A stretch of 64,000 nucleotides of DNA from NCBI RefSeq assembly GCF_003672135.1, contig NC_039518.1, forward strand, positions 4,340,001-4,404,000, written 5' to 3'. The notes beneath the pieces are model-generated. The model was given only the letters and a program-made list of their open reading frames with translations. It searched no databases and was not told the DNA's origin. Positions 1-10,947 of this stretch are shown in pieces. The translations under genes were made by a program, and so were the position numbers. Positions within the stretch are counted from its first letter, which is position 1. Each line of letters opens with the position of its first letter. This DNA comes from Ooceraea biroi (Eukaryota; Arthropoda; Insecta; Hymenoptera; Formicidae).

Positions 1-20
1 GCGACCGGTGGAGCGACTAG

Positions 21-674
21 TACGATATCCCTGAATTTTGGACTAACCTGGTTGATAGAGAAGGTATTCTTTGGTTGGAAAGGATGAAGAGAAGGAGTTG
101 GGATAAGAATGAAAGCAAATACATCGTACAGTATACGGATAACGTCATAGTATATATGAGAAGTACTAGGTTAAAGTATAAATTGACAGTTTTCGATAAC
201 TTACAGATTAAGATCAGAGTTCGCCCTTATATAGAGCCTGTGTTGCAGTGTTATAATTGTTTTATGTATGGTCATGTGAAAGCGCATTGTAAGCGAGATG
301 TAAAATGTATTGTTTGTGGTGATAAGGCGCATGGAGAGTGCCTTCGGCGACTAGAATGTTGTAACTGTGGTAGAGAGCATAAGTCCACGGATCGAACGTG
401 CCCGGTTTTTCAGCGCATTAGAGAATTGAAGGTTATTATGGCGTATAATAATATTTCGTTTGCAGAAGCGGAGCGACTAGTTTCTGGGAAGGTAGAGGAT
501 GAATTTCGGCCTCAATATGACCGCTATATTAATCCTAGTACTTGGCCGGAGGTGCGATCTGCCAAGAGTGGTGGTTCTTCTCGGCCAACTGAGATTGAAT
601 TGACAAAAATGGCTAGGGAGGTACAGAGAGGTTGGAGAGCGGAGGAGGGAGAGAGTGGAGCACGAAGCTTTTAG
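21..674 (+). pseudogene. LINE ORF1 (gag-like) with three CCHC zinc knuckles, 5' incomplete
   Basis: The open frame runs from at least position 21 (after a TAG at 18-20) to the stop at 672-674. No convincing start lies in view, so the protein probably began upstream or has lost its N-terminus. Three consecutive zinc knuckles are readable: CYNCFMYGHVKAHC, then CIVCGDKAHGEC, then CCNCGREHKSTDRTC, followed by a conserved I/R1-type tail (YNNISFAEAERLV). Such proteins bind the element RNA and form the retrotransposition RNP. The reading frame is open, but it belongs to a dead element, hence pseudogene. Confidence 0.8.
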
Positions 675-689
675 TACGATTCAATAGCG

Positions 690-1624
690 AGTATTTTGTT
701 ATGGAATGCTGGAGGGTTGAGGTGTAAGAAAGCGGAAGTGAGTAAACATTTTGCTTTGTATGATATAGTGGTGATTACGGAAACTAAGGCACGTCGAGGT
801 ACGCTAATATATTTTTCTGGATACAAGACTCATGTGTATAGTAACGATGATAATACTGGTGGGGTTGCGATTTTAGTTAAGGATGGGATTGATTTTGCGG
901 TTATGGAAGAATGGAAGTTCAATTCCCCTGATATTGAGGCGGTGGGTATTAGAGTCAAAGGTGTTACTAGGATGTATAATCTTGTTGCAGTATACATATA
1001 GAAAGCCCTATGGAACTGAACTTATGGAAACGTGGAATGAGTTACTCAAGTTTTCGGGAGTGGAGGATAATTCGTTAATTGTGGGGGATTTTAACGCTCA
1101 TCATCATGTGGAATTGTGTGGATACGAATTTGAACGGCGACAGGTTGCATTGTGCAATGGATAATAAGGGTTATATGGTCATTAATCATGATACTTCTTC
1201 CAGGTTGAATGGTTATAATCAAAGAGCCTCTAATATTGATTTGATATTTCCTAATAGCGATATGGCGGGGATCTTGGAATATAGGCAGCTTTCGGATACT
1301 TCGGGCTCTGACCATTTTCCTATCGAACTTTTATTGGATATTGAGGTTACTCCCTATGAAAAGATCATGAATAGGATAACTAACAAGGATACGGATTGGG
1401 CTTTGTATTCCACAATGGTGGAAGAGGGATTGGCGAGTATGCCGGATGGACTGTTTGACTTTGATATCCACGATAGCCAACAATTACGGTTATACCAGTA
1501 CGATCGGTTTGTTTCATGCCTAACAAGCGCAGCTGCGGTGGCTTCTGGTACAAGGCGGAGGGCACGAGGAGCAACGGTGGGTCAGAGTATAGGGACACGT
1601 CGTTATAAGAGGCAACCGGTTTAA
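690..1624 (+). pseudogene. LINE ORF2 N-terminus: apurinic/apyrimidinic-type endonuclease
   Basis: The endonuclease that nicks target DNA for target-primed reverse transcription, here scattered over three frames (696-1001, about 1000-1164, about 1120-1624). Family landmarks appear in order: a start like LWNAGGLR, then ITETKA, VGDFNAHH, SNIDLIF and SGSDHFPIE, which are the metal- and phosphate-binding motifs of APE-type nucleases. At least two frameshifts, near 1000 and 1110-1160, make it non-functional. Between 1625 and 1942 only a degraded linker to the RT is readable. Confidence 0.8.
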
Positions 1625-1942
1625 TGGTGGGATAAGGACTGTGCGGATGCGGTGGCTAATCGGAAAAGTAGGCTGAAAACATGGAAACGGACACAGAGCA
1701 GAGTAGATTGGATTGAGTATAAAAGAGTCCGAGCGATAGCTAGGAAAGTTATTAAGAAAAAGAAGAAAGAAGATTTTGTGAATTTTTGTAAGGGTATTAA
1801 TAGGTATACGAGTTTAACATATGTTTAGAATTCTGTTAGGGTTTGTAAGAATGTTCAGCACAAAATCAATTGGAACAAGTGGCAACATAAAGATAGGGAA
1901 TTGGAAATTCGGAGGACGATAGAGGATTTGGCCCCGCCCTGA

Positions 1943-3200
1943 GTGACAGAGGATAAGCCGAAATGTTGTTTGCGTGAGGATACGGCTCATGAGGGTATGA
2001 ACAGCGTGTTTACGATGGATGAGTTGTATAGGGCTCTTTATATGATAAAACGGAATTCGACGCCGGGTCTGGATGGTGTTCATTACCTTATGTTGAAGAA
2101 TTTACCGTTGTTGGGCAAACACATTTTGCTACGGGTGTTTAATAGTATATGGCGAGGTGATTTTTTCCCGGGTGACTGGCAAGAATATCAGATAGTTTTT
2201 ATTGATAAACCTGGTAAAGAGAAAATCCGACCAATCGCGCTTTCATCCTGTGTAGGTAAATTGATAGAGAGAATGGTAAATGAACGTTTGATTTGGTGGT
2301 TAGAAACGAATAGCAAGTTGTATCCCATGCAGAATGGTTTTCGGAGGGGGAGATCTTGTATGGAAAATTTGGCTAAATTGGTCTCAGATGTACGAAGTGC
2401 TAGTTTGGTTGGCGATTACACCCTTGCAGCTTTTTTAGACGTCTCTTCGGCGTATGATAATGTGGATTTTGATATAATGGCTGAGAAAATGCGATCAGAG
2501 AACTGCCCGTCGGGTATTTATAATTTTATAACTCTATGGCTGGATTTTCGCATTACGTCGTTTGTGGTAAATAATAAAGAAGTAGTAATACGATATGTGT
2601 ATAAAGGGCTCCCTCAGGGCTCTGTGTTAAGTCCTATTTTGTATGCGTGGTATACGAATATAATAGCTGATAGAGTGGGAAATTCGGTTTGTGTTGTACA
2701 GTTTGCGGGTGATATTGCGCTTTACGTCCGAAATGCTAGTCGTTTTGATAATAGAATAAATCTGGAAGTCGCAGTTGCCAGAGTGGCGAAAAGTTTACAA
2801 AACATTAGGCTTAGTTTGGCTCCACATAAGACTACATTGGTGGAGTTTTCTAACTCTGGATATTGTGATAAATGATTGTTCATTCGAATCAAGAATGCAA
2901 GAATTTTTAATAGCCAGGGAGCTCGATTTCTAGGGATTTGGCTGGATTCTAAACTTACATTTCATAAGCATGTCTTGGATATGCAAGGGAGAGTGAATAA
3001 AGTTAATAATATAATGAAGTATCTCTGTAGTGTGTCTCAGGGCATTGAGATGAATATCGCTTTAATGATGTACAAGAGTATTGTTCGGTCAGTGATGGAC
3101 TATGGTTTATTTATTTATAGTCCTGTGTCGAAGAAGTACCAACTTAGGTTGGAAAGAGGCCAATTCTTGGGAATTCGTACGGCCCTTGGCTATCGAAATA
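1943..3200 (+). pseudogene. LINE ORF2 reverse transcriptase, first part
   Basis: RT fingers, palm and start of thumb. Readable motifs are TPGLDGVHY, the KPGKEKIRPIALSS block, QNGFRRGRSC, AAFLDVSSAYDNV and GLPQGSVLSPILY. The catalytic FADD box reads FAGD (VVQFAGDIALYV), so one metal-binding aspartate is glycine and the enzyme is dead whatever the frame. A stop at 2873-2875 separates the palm from the thumb. The frame is cut at a TA (3199-3200) by a mariner and continues at 5190. Confidence 0.85.
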
Positions 3201-3217
3201 TTGGGTATTAAACTTAA

Positions 3218-3918
3218 GGGGTTACATCATCTCATCACTGTGACGGCCCGAAAAATCAGATAATTTTCGGATGCGGATTGTAAAAAAACTAAACATCCGA
3301 TTAAGTTGCGGTTTTGCACCTAATTTTATCATGTTGTAAACTAATAAAAACAATAATAAAGATTAAAAAAGGATAATCATAAATGTCATCAGAGGCCGCT
3401 GAGCTAATGGTGTTTTTTATAGAAGGTCAAATGGTGTACCTCATAACTCGATTTTGGATCATCTGAGACTAAAAAACAAAATTTTTTCATTAATTATACT
3501 TCAATGCCTAAGCATTAACGGAGCATTTTTTTAATTATTTGAAAATTCACTGAATAACAAAGTTTTGAAAAAAAAGATGTCGATTTTCGCGAAAAATTAA
3601 TTAACTAATTTGTTCATAAATCCCATAAAAACTTTTTTTTTACAAAATCGTCCGTTAATGCTTAGAGAATATAATACCAAAGATATCTGCAAAATTTTAT
3701 TGCAATCGTATCAATACAGATTGAGAAATCATATACACCGTTTTGAAAAGTGTTGTTTTAAAAAAAACGCGTGTAAAGTTTAGAAACGCATTTTTTCTGT
3801 GTTATCGAGCATTATTTCCTCATATCGCTAATCTGCCATGCCTGCTTTATACATTGAATGCTTCTGCTTCAAATGCAGCCTTTTCGAAGTTTCGATAACT
3901 TTACAGCGATGTAACCCC
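3218..3918. mobile_element. piggyBac-type MITE (TTAA target duplication) inside the mariner TIR
   Basis: Bounded on both sides by TTAA (3214-3217 and 3919-3922), the target duplication of the piggyBac superfamily. Its ends are an inverted pair, GGGGTTACATC at 3218 and GATGTAACCCC ending at 3918. The 701-bp interior is AT-rich and carries no coding sequence, so it must have been moved in trans. piggyBac TIRs often begin CCC, so the assignment rests on the TTAA duplication plus TIRs. Confidence 0.8.
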
Positions 3919-4008
3919 TTAATTTTAAAGGATTTTTTTGTGAAAATGAACGCTTATTTCGAAACAAGGTGATAAGTACATACATGTTATTCAAAATATT
4001 GTCCATCG

Positions 4009-5018
4009 TTAGCCACAACTTTTTCCCATCTTTCTGGTAAAAGGCGGATTCCTCGGTGGAAGAACGACTCGTCTTTTCGTTATCCATGAATCGAGCCATT
4101 GTTTTATATCTTCAAAATAACTGAAGTGCTGGTCAGAAAGGTGGTGCTGCATGGATCGAAACAAGTGGAAATCAGAAGGAGCAATGTCTGGTGAATACGG
4201 GTGGGGTAGAACATCCCATCCAAGCAGCTCTAGCGTTTCCTTAACCGATTTAGCGATATGTGGCCGAGCGTTGTCATGCTGGAAAATCACTTTGTCGTGT
4301 CTTTTGGCGAATTCTGGTCGTTTTTCTTTCAATTCTCGGTTCAGCTGCACTAGTTGTTGTCGGTAACGGTCCCCAGTAATGGTTTCACCAGGTTTTAGCA
4401 TCTCATAATAGACCACACCCTTCTGATCCCACCAAATACAGAGCATTACCTTCGAACGATGGATATTCGGCTTTGCTGTTGATGTTGATGGTTGCACCAG
4501 GCTTACACCATGATTTTCTGCGCTTGGGATTGTCGTAATGTATCCATTTTTCATCGCCAGTGACGATACGATGCAAAAAACTTCCTTTTTTGGCGTTGAA
4601 GCAGCAATTCACACGTGAAAAAACGCCTTTCGATGTCTCTTGGCTTCAATTCGTATAGTATCCAATTTCCTTGCTTTTAAACCATTCCCATCGACTTCAA
4701 ACGTTTAGAGACGGCCATTTCGGTTACATTTAATGCTTCTGTCAATTCTTTAAGCGTTTGACATTGATCTTCGTCCAGCAATGCCTTCAATTCTTCGTCT
4801 TCAAACTTTTTCGGTTGGCTAGGGCGTTCTTTGTCTTCCAAATCAAAATCTCCACTTTTAAATCGTCTAAACCAGTACTCACAAGTTGAAATCGATGGAG
4901 CATAATCCGCATAAGCTTCGGACAGCAAACGAAGACTTTCAGCTGCCGATTTCTTCAAATAGAAACAAAAAAGTAACGCTTCCCGCAAATTGTGTTTTGT
5001 TCGCACAAAACTCGACAT
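4009..5018 (-). pseudogene. mariner transposase, frameshifted
   Basis: DD34D mariner transposase read from 5018 downward. The N-terminal paired HTH begins MSSFVRTKHNLREAL and includes CEYWFRRFKSGDFDL. The catalytic domain has VTGDEKWIHYD, then QHDNARPH, then YSPDIAPSDFHLF. The region after MGMV (4677) is in another frame, and further shifts lie around 4400-4612, so three frames must be combined. The C-terminus is lost near 4009. Inactive. Confidence 0.88.
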
Positions 5019-5189
5019 ATTGAATGCACTAAAACAATACGTGGTTTACACTTCGACCAAATGAAATATACTGATTCTTAAAGCCTAATGACAGGGCTTT
5101 CGTATGATTGGCTTCAGTATGGGCCGATGCCATCAGGCGCTCATTACGCCATCTCTTGTAAATCTTTTAAAATTAAGTTTAGTACCCAA

Positions 5190-5544
5190 TAGTATACCTA
5201 ATAATGTTATTATAGCGGAATCTAAACTGGCGCTCTTGAGGGATAGGGCGTTGATGTTAGCAAAAAACTTTTGTATGAAGGTATATAAATACGGTGAAGA
5301 TGTGCTCCGGGAGAGTTTTGATCAATTAAAGTGTAGAGAAATGATGACTCGGTTTAGGAACCCTATGTTTAATAAGAGCGTGCTGTGCGAAGCGTGGGAA
5401 TATGTGTGCCATCGCCGTCCTCCAATAGGCAAACGGGAAGATACCTTTGAAATTTGGAAGTTAGACTATGATAGTGTTAGATATATGGTTAGTTTACGAT
5501 TATTTTCTATGTACAAGAAATGTGAAATTGTACCTATTGATTAG
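5190..5544 (+). pseudogene. LINE ORF2 C-terminal part after the mariner insertion
   Basis: Resumes the RT thumb/C-terminal domain with IPNNVIIAESKLALLRDRA, a block typical of I/R1-like LINEs, directly after the TA duplication at 5190-5191. Deleting the mariner and one TA joins the residues before 3200 to these without any frame loss, which shows the mariner landed in a readable LINE. It ends at 5542-5544 without a recognisable CCHC or RNase H domain. Confidence 0.8.
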
Positions 5545-5553
5545 AATATCGAT

Positions 5554-5748
5554 TGTATCGTCGCGTGTGATTGGACTAATCTGGCGCCTGCGCGTGTCCG
5601 CTTCTTCTACTTCCGTTACTTATTGTTCATCACACGTGTACAAGAAGAATAAAGTTTTTCGTTGTGTCAATTCAAAGTACACTGTTCTTTCTACAAGCAA
5701 CGACCATAACTGGACGTAATTCACTGGGCAAAGTTAGTTTCACAACAG
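5554..5748 (+). repeat. Probable copia 5' LTR
   Basis: Begins TGTATCG, contains an AATAAA-type signal at about 5648, and ends CACAACA just before the primer-binding site. No second LTR survives for comparison, so the 5' boundary is approximate. Confidence 0.5.
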
Positions 5749-5764
5749 GTTATGGGCCCAGGGC
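5749..5764 (+). promoter_or_regulatory. copia-type primer-binding site
   Basis: GGTTATGGGCCCAGGG matches the known copia pattern, in which an internal fragment of initiator tRNA-Met primes minus-strand synthesis from GGTTATGGGCCCAG. It follows the LTR end directly. Confidence 0.75.
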
Positions 5765-5839
5765 GACGAAAATAAGAGGAAAGAACGTTAAGTGGTCATA
5801 AGGTTAATATCACACGGTTCGGCAAAAGAGTTTGCTACG

Positions 5840-6655
5840 ATGGAAAGTCTAAGGCATTTCCAGATTCAGAAGTTTAATGGTAAAAATTTCTAATTATGGA
5901 AATATCAAATGGAAATCATATTTCGGGCTGAGCTAGGATTGCTTGATCTGGTAAATGGCACGACTGTGCGGCCAGGAACAGACACACTAGCACGTGGAAC
6001 GTGGGATAACAATAATGCGAAGGCTATGCTGTTAATATCTTCCGGAATGGAATACGAGTAACTGCAAACAGTGGTAAGCTGTAAAACTGCACCTGAGATG
6101 TGGTCACGATTGAAAGCGGTTCATGAGCAAAGGTCAGCTATAAATAAACTTCAGTTAAAACAGCAGTTTTTTAATTATAAAATGTCAGAGACGGATAGCG
6201 TTGCGCAACACTTGAGTAAAATAGATACCTTGGCACAGGCATTGAGTGATATCGGAGAACCAGTGTCTGAAGTTGATAAGGTAGCGAAGGCGCTTGGAAG
6301 TCTGCCGCTCAAATACAGTCATTTCGTTACAGCATGGGATTCCTTTGATGAAGATAAGTAAACTTACAATAATTTGACTGCCAGGTTACTTAAAGAGGAG
6401 CAGCGGTTGACTCAGGTGGAGGATTTGGCCACAGCATTTGCATCGATGAACACGCAGAAGACTAAACCTCAAGCGCGAGAACATAGAGAGCGCTCGAATA
6501 AGAAAACGTTCGACAAAAGGAATATAGAGTGCTTCTATTGTAAGAAGAAAGGACACTACAAGTCGGAGTGTAGAAAAAGACAGGCTAAAGAAGCAGCTAA
6601 CCCACAGAATGATACTAACAAGCAACACTACCCAAGTGCCACACGCCGATTTTGA
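5840..6655 (+). pseudogene. copia gag, with in-frame stops
   Basis: Reads MESLRHFQIQKFNGKNF, then a typical copia gag body (TAPEMWSRLKAVHEQRS, VAQHLSKIDTLAQ, VAKALGSLPLKY), and one zinc knuckle CFYCKKKGHYKSEC near 6532. Three stops interrupt it, near 5890, 6059 and 6358, otherwise in one frame. Its product would be the nucleocapsid. The frame is lost after about 6640 where foreign sequence begins. Confidence 0.8.
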
Positions 6656-7068
6656 TAAGCTTTGAATATGTTGTTGTCTAGGTCAAAATATGAGACACGT
6701 ATTTTTTTATACGGGCCCGTATCGCTATTAAGGGGGTGAAACACCCTCTTGAAAAAATCGGTTTTTATATTTCTTAGCGAATACCGTGGAAACAATAAAA
6801 AATATAAAAAAAAGTTTCAAGTAAAAGTTTTATGGCTTCTAATGTACTTCATAACAGTGCAATTAGATTTTTCGAAAATGTCATATTTTTCGAAATCCCT
6901 CTCCCCAATTTTTCAAAAATTTTTTAATTTATCTTTCAATAAAACTTAAAGCATATTTAATGTCAAATTCAACCATATATGATAAAGTCATATTCTGAAA
7001 ACGCATTTTTCAAAAAAAAGCTAAAAGTACCTCTATATTGCTATATACGCGCCCCACCTGTATTTGCG

Positions 7069-7542
7069 TTTTTAATACGCTAGTTACTTTTGACGACAGT
7101 TTTTTCGCAATCTCACAGAGATAACAATGAAGTCGGGAGATTACTTTTAATATACAAAATAAGTTAAGTTCTCACTCTCTGCCGGACCCAGAAATGGTCA
7201 ACGTGAAACTGGCAAGAAATTTTCACTTTTTTAAAAACTTTTTCAATATTAAAAAAAATTTTTTTTAATTTTTATTATAAACATATTATTATAAATTATT
7301 ATAAATTTATTATAAATTTATTATAAATTATTATTAATTTTTAAATTAAAAAAAATTTTTTTAATATTGACAGTTTTTAAAAAAGTGAAAATTTCTTGCC
7401 AGTTTCACGTTGACCATTTCTGGGTCCGGCAGAGAGTAAGAACCTAACTTATTTTGTTTATTAAAAGTAATCTCCCGACTTCATTGTTATCTCTGTGAGA
7501 TTGTGAAAAAACTGTCGTCAAAAGTAACTAGCGTATTAAAAA
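7069..7542. repeat. Foldback with arms of about 190 bp and AT-rich loop
   Basis: Arm 7069-7262 (TTTTTAATACGCTAGTTAC onward) recurs inverted at about 7352-7542, with few mismatches over segments such as the one containing TGCCGGACCCAGAAATGG. The loop of about 90 bp is made of TTATAAA units. Likely a foldback MITE. Confidence 0.8.
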
Positions 7543-7658
7543 TATAAACGAAAAGTAATGTAAGACATTAAAATTAAATTAAAAAAGTTTCGTGAAAAAA
7601 TCTGTTTTCGAAAATAAATATTTAAATTGCATGAAATAATTATTTGGATAAAAAAAGT

Positions 7659-7735
7659 TGCACCAGCCGAGAATCGAAACCGTAACCTCGGGTTCGTGAA
7701 GCAAGCACGCTAACGCCTGAGCTGCTCGAGCAGTT
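7659..7735 (-). other. tRNA-derived sequence (pseudo-tRNA or SINE head)
   Basis: On the minus strand it shows an A-box-like CAGCTCAGGCGTTAGCGTG and a B-box-like GGTTTCGATTC in tRNA order, ending GGCTGGTGCA. The anticodon arm does not pair and the T-arm appears to carry a short insertion, so it is not a functional tRNA. Confidence 0.45.
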
Positions 7736-7884
7736 GAAAAAAGGAATAACTTTTTCGTATGTAAGGTACTTGAAAACTTTGGACCGTTTTTTTTTCTCGA
7801 AATTGGCTGAATAGTGCGCCCTAGTATTTTAGTATATTAACACCTTAAGGGTACACTACCACCACACGAAGTCTCATCCCAAAC

Positions 7885-9088
7885 TTAATTTCCCAGACCG
7901 TAGTGTCCCCTTGTAAGTTTGAAAGTAAAGCAAAGAAAATGATCTTTGTAGGCTACGATCAAGAAAGTACAAATTATCGAGTGATGGATCCGAAAACGTC
8001 GAAGATAACTATCACAAGAAACGCAGTAATTAACGAAAGCAACACAAGTCAGGATCGATCGAAAAAGACTGAGCACACGATTTTTTCGCTCAAAGACAGT
8101 AACCACACAAATGCAGAACAAGAGGAGAAAGGCTATCAAAATGAAGAAGTAATAGAGCTGTCAAGTGATGAAGAAGAAAGTTTAAATCAGACTAGAGATA
8201 ATAGTTCAACAGAGGAGACAGAAGAAGGAAGAAACTTATGCGACAGAAGCAGCATTATGCAACCATTGCGATACGAAGCTGAGTATTTAGCATGTGTAGC
8301 AACAGTGGCTCAAGAACCGCAGACGTTTGAAGAAGCTACATCAGGAAATGATGCAGACGCATGGTATGAAGCAATGAAAAAAGAGATGTGGAAAGTAATA
8401 ACACTTGGTCATTAGTTCCTAATCCGAGGAGTCAGGTAATAGACTGCAAATGGGTATATAAAATAAAATACAAGTCTGATGGGTCCATAGATAAATATAA
8501 AGCGAGATTATGTGCCAAAGGTTGTTCACAAAGGAATGGTATAGATTATAACGAAACTTTTTCTCCTGTCGTTAGGTATGATTCTGTTAGAGTTCTATTC
8601 GCGTTAGCGACAACATTAGACATGCATATTCGGCATTTTGATGTTAAAACGGCATTTTTGCATGGAGATTTGAAGGAAGATATTTATATGAAACAGCCTA
8701 AAGGTTTTGTAATCGATCCACATTTAGTGTGTAAATTGAACAAGGAATTATATGGACTTAAACAGTCATCTAGATGTTGGAATGCGAAGTTTACAACATT
8801 TCTAAAGTCGTTTAATTTCGAACAATTAGAATCAGATAAGTGTGTTTTTCAAACAAAAATTGATAAAGAATTTGTTTTTTAGGATTGTATATTGACAATG
8901 GTCTTATTATATGCAGAAAGTTAGAAATAATAAATAAGATATTGTTTAAATGCAATCAGCAATTCGAAATATCTGTAATGAGTTCAAATTGTTTTGTAGG
9001 ACTCGAGTTCAAACATGAGCGAGAAAAGAAAGAGTTATTTGTTAGTCAATACAATTACATTGTTAGATTATTAAAAAGGATTTTATAA
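7885..9088 (+). pseudogene. copia pol: integrase tail and reverse transcriptase
   Basis: Starts with the copia integrase-RT linker (KMIFVGYDQESTNYRVMDP), an acidic spacer, then RT: NTWSLVP, IDCKWVYKIKYKSDGSIDKYKARL, FSPVVRY and FDVKTAFLHGDL. Frameshifts occur near 8395 and at a T-run near 8876. The YVDD catalytic box reads YIDN, losing the second aspartate. RT homology continues to about 9088-9140 and then stops; RNase H is absent. Confidence 0.85.
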
Positions 9089-9140
9089 AGGATGTGACCT
9101 GCAACGATGGAAAGAAAGCATTGATATTTACAAGTAATGA

Positions 9141-9436
9141 GCTGTTACAACCCAGGTAGCAAGCACACGTCATTGTGACGTTTCAAATTGGTCAGTTTTG
9201 GTCATATGTCGTCAAACTGACCGATTTTTAACCTAACCATGTATTGACGTCATGATGTGACGTCATATTTCAGTCATGAACTAGCGATTATTTTATTACT
9301 GATGTGATTATTTATTACATCGTTCTCATTAAAACAATCCCTTAAAATTTCATATATATTACGCTTTCGCGCTCAGTGTTGCAAGACCAAACATTTTTTC
9401 CGCGCGTGCGCTTAGCTGCGCACGACTTGTGTCGCT
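9141..9436. other. Non-coding flank of the hAT insertion
   Basis: No gene. It contains CRE-like palindromes (TGACGTCATGATGTGACGTCA near 9245) and an inverted pair GGTCAGTTT/AAACTGACC (about 9191-9224). CAGTGTTGCAAG at about 9377 resembles a second hAT-type end. The hAT at 9437 interrupts this sequence, which continues at 15174. Confidence 0.5.
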
Positions 9437-10619
9437 CAGTGTTCCCAGAACCGAGCCGAGGCCAGCACGAAATGACAACTGGAAGGGGTAGTCACGTGAC
9501 GCGCTCGAGACTCGGGCAACTTCGAGCAGTAGAAAGAGACAGACAGCTTTCTGTCTCTTTCTATCGCTCGGGCTCGCTCGGGCTCGCTCGCGGCTCGCGG
9601 GCCGCGGCACGCGAATGCGTCGCGTAAATGCAAAAATTTTCGAGATTTCGACTTTGCGTCGCAATATCTCTGCTCGTAGGGCACGTAGGCAAAAACTAAA
9701 AACACTTTTCTTATGTAAATCATACCCAAGCTATCGATTGAGCCTACTCAGAACTGGATCAATTCAGTCGTTATTGAGATCTGAGAATCTCGGGTACTCG
9801 CAGCTCGCCAACTCGCGTAAAAGAGTCACGATGCGGTCTCGCGCACTACCGTGTCTCTTGATATATTTCAAATGAATAAGTTATATAATTATATATTAAT
9901 TGCAATTAATAGTATGCATATATAGTGGACTTCCGCACCACCTTTGAGGTTCCACTAATGGCGCGTTAGGTTTTTTTTAAGTGGTCCTTCGCCAGGAGCC
10001 CTATTTTACCACATTATGCCGTATAGAAGACATCTGGCGATTTGTAGTGTGATGTCTGTCTTTCGCAGACGAGATATCTTTCGCACACTTTTACATTTGT
10101 AGTGTGAGGTCGGTCTTTCGCAGACGAGATATCTTTCGCACATCATGATTATGAGCAACAAAAACTAAAAGTAAAAAAATCAAGTCAGGAATTCTCTACA
10201 TTTTAAAAAACATACTTTAAAGAAAGACGAAATTTCTTCTTATTAAACACTTATTTATTTTAGCTTTGATTAAAAATATCAAAATGCTAGTGCTGAGCGA
10301 CGAGGAGATATTATTAAATCGGAGTCAGAAAAAGATAACCGGGCTTTGTTTTTTTAAAAATTATTCAAATGATTTCTTTTCATTTTATTGCGTATGTTTT
10401 TGTAAAATGTATAGGTATCAAAATACTTCTTTCTAAATTAATAATCTTTTTTAAATAAAAAATAAATGTCATCTTTGCATGATAGATAACTTGTGGTGTA
10501 CACGCTCTCCCTCCTCCTCCAAAACTAGGATATTAGTATTCTATATAAAAGACTTTTTTCTCTTCACTTCATGGTAGCCCAACACTAAAACTAGCGCGTA
10601 CTCTCAAGAATTTTCTTCT
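9437..10619. repeat. Left terminal inverted repeat of the hAT, about 1.18 kb
   Basis: Near-identical in inverse to 13985-15165; differences are mostly single bases. It contains a hairpin of AGAAAGAGACAGACAGC against GCTTTCTGTCTCTTTCT (about 9530-9562), GGGCTCGCTC repeats, and two copies of a roughly 40-bp unit containing CTTTCGCAGACGAGATATC (10055-10140). Confidence 0.92.
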
Positions 10620-10770
10620 ATTATTATTATTATTATTATTTATTATTATTATTGTTTATTATTTATAATTGTAAAATATTTTTTTATTATTATATTTTGG
10701 CGTCCGCCGCGTCCGCCTCGTCCGCCTCGTCCGCCTCGTCCGTCGCTTCCGTCGCTTCCGTCGCTTTGCC
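10606..10770. repeat. Microsatellites: ATT repeats and GTCCGCCTC/GTCGCTTCC repeats
   Basis: 10620-10660 is an ATT-type run. 10699-10770 is a GC-rich triplet-of-triplets repeat (GTCCGCCTC, then CGTCGCTTC). They sit just inside the left hAT arm. Confidence 0.8.
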
Positions 10771-10947
10771 GTTTCATTTTACGGCAACCACCCCGCTGGT
10801 AATACTAGCGGGCGCGAGATCGGCCGGCCCCATCTTCTTTTTTTTCTAGCTATAATAAATAAAGACATAAATTATTAATCACGTTAACGAATAATATAAG
10901 GAAGAAAAAGGGGAAAAAAGAAATTATATAATACTTCTTTTCATTAC

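Larger units (their letters stand above)
3201..5189 (-). mobile_element. mariner element with TA duplication, enlarged by a nested MITE
   Basis: The terminal inverted repeats start TTGGGTAYTAAACTTAA (3201-3217) and recur inverted at 5173-5189. Both ends are flanked by TA (3199-3200, 5190-5191). Past the TTAA inside the left TIR a 701-bp MITE intervenes (3218-3918), after which the TIR continues (TTTTAAAGGATTT) and matches the right end (TTTTAAAAGATTT). Without the MITE and its extra TTAA the element is about 1.28 kb, the normal mariner length. The transposase is on the minus strand and broken. Confidence 0.9.
1..5544 (+). mobile_element. Degenerate non-LTR retrotransposon (I/R1-like), split by a mariner
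   Basis: A LINE with an ORF1 zinc-knuckle protein followed by an ORF2 with apurinic endonuclease and reverse transcriptase. It enters from outside the window, so its 5' end is not seen. ORF2 is broken by several frameshifts and stops, and at 3200 it is interrupted by a mariner (3201-5189) after which the same reading frame resumes at 5190. The coding part ends at the stop at 5544. No poly-A tail is visible because copia-like LTR sequence begins almost at once. Clade placement (I, R1 or a relative) rests only on the ORF1 knuckles and RT motifs and is tentative. Confidence 0.85.
6656..7884. other. Non-coding insertion replacing copia protease/integrase
   Basis: AT-rich stretch without coding sequence between the copia gag and integrase tail. 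It holds a small hairpin around 6732-6752, a large inverted repeat (7069-7542) and a tRNA-like sequence (7659-7735). I cannot see target duplications, so it may be one or several insertions with loss of copia sequence. Confidence 0.6.
5554..9140 (+). mobile_element. Degenerate Ty1/copia retrotransposon
   Basis: A candidate 5' LTR, a copia-type primer-binding site, gag with one zinc knuckle, an internal foreign stretch (about 6656-7885) replacing protease and most of integrase, then the integrase tail and RT. It is cut off at about 9140 before RNase H, and no 3' LTR is visible. Stops and frameshifts throughout show an old copy. Confidence 0.8.

Noticed and set aside
7659..7735. A functional tRNA gene
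   Set aside because: A and B boxes are present, but the anticodon and T arms do not fold correctly.
9230..9270. CRE promoter element (TGACGTCA)
   Set aside because: Palindromic matches, but no gene nearby uses them; more likely part of a MITE end.
9359..9875. Several overlapping open frames on both strands, mirrored at 14727-15226
   Set aside because: They lie in the hAT inverted arms, are GC-rich with AGAAAGAGACAG repeats, and show no family motif. They are open by composition.
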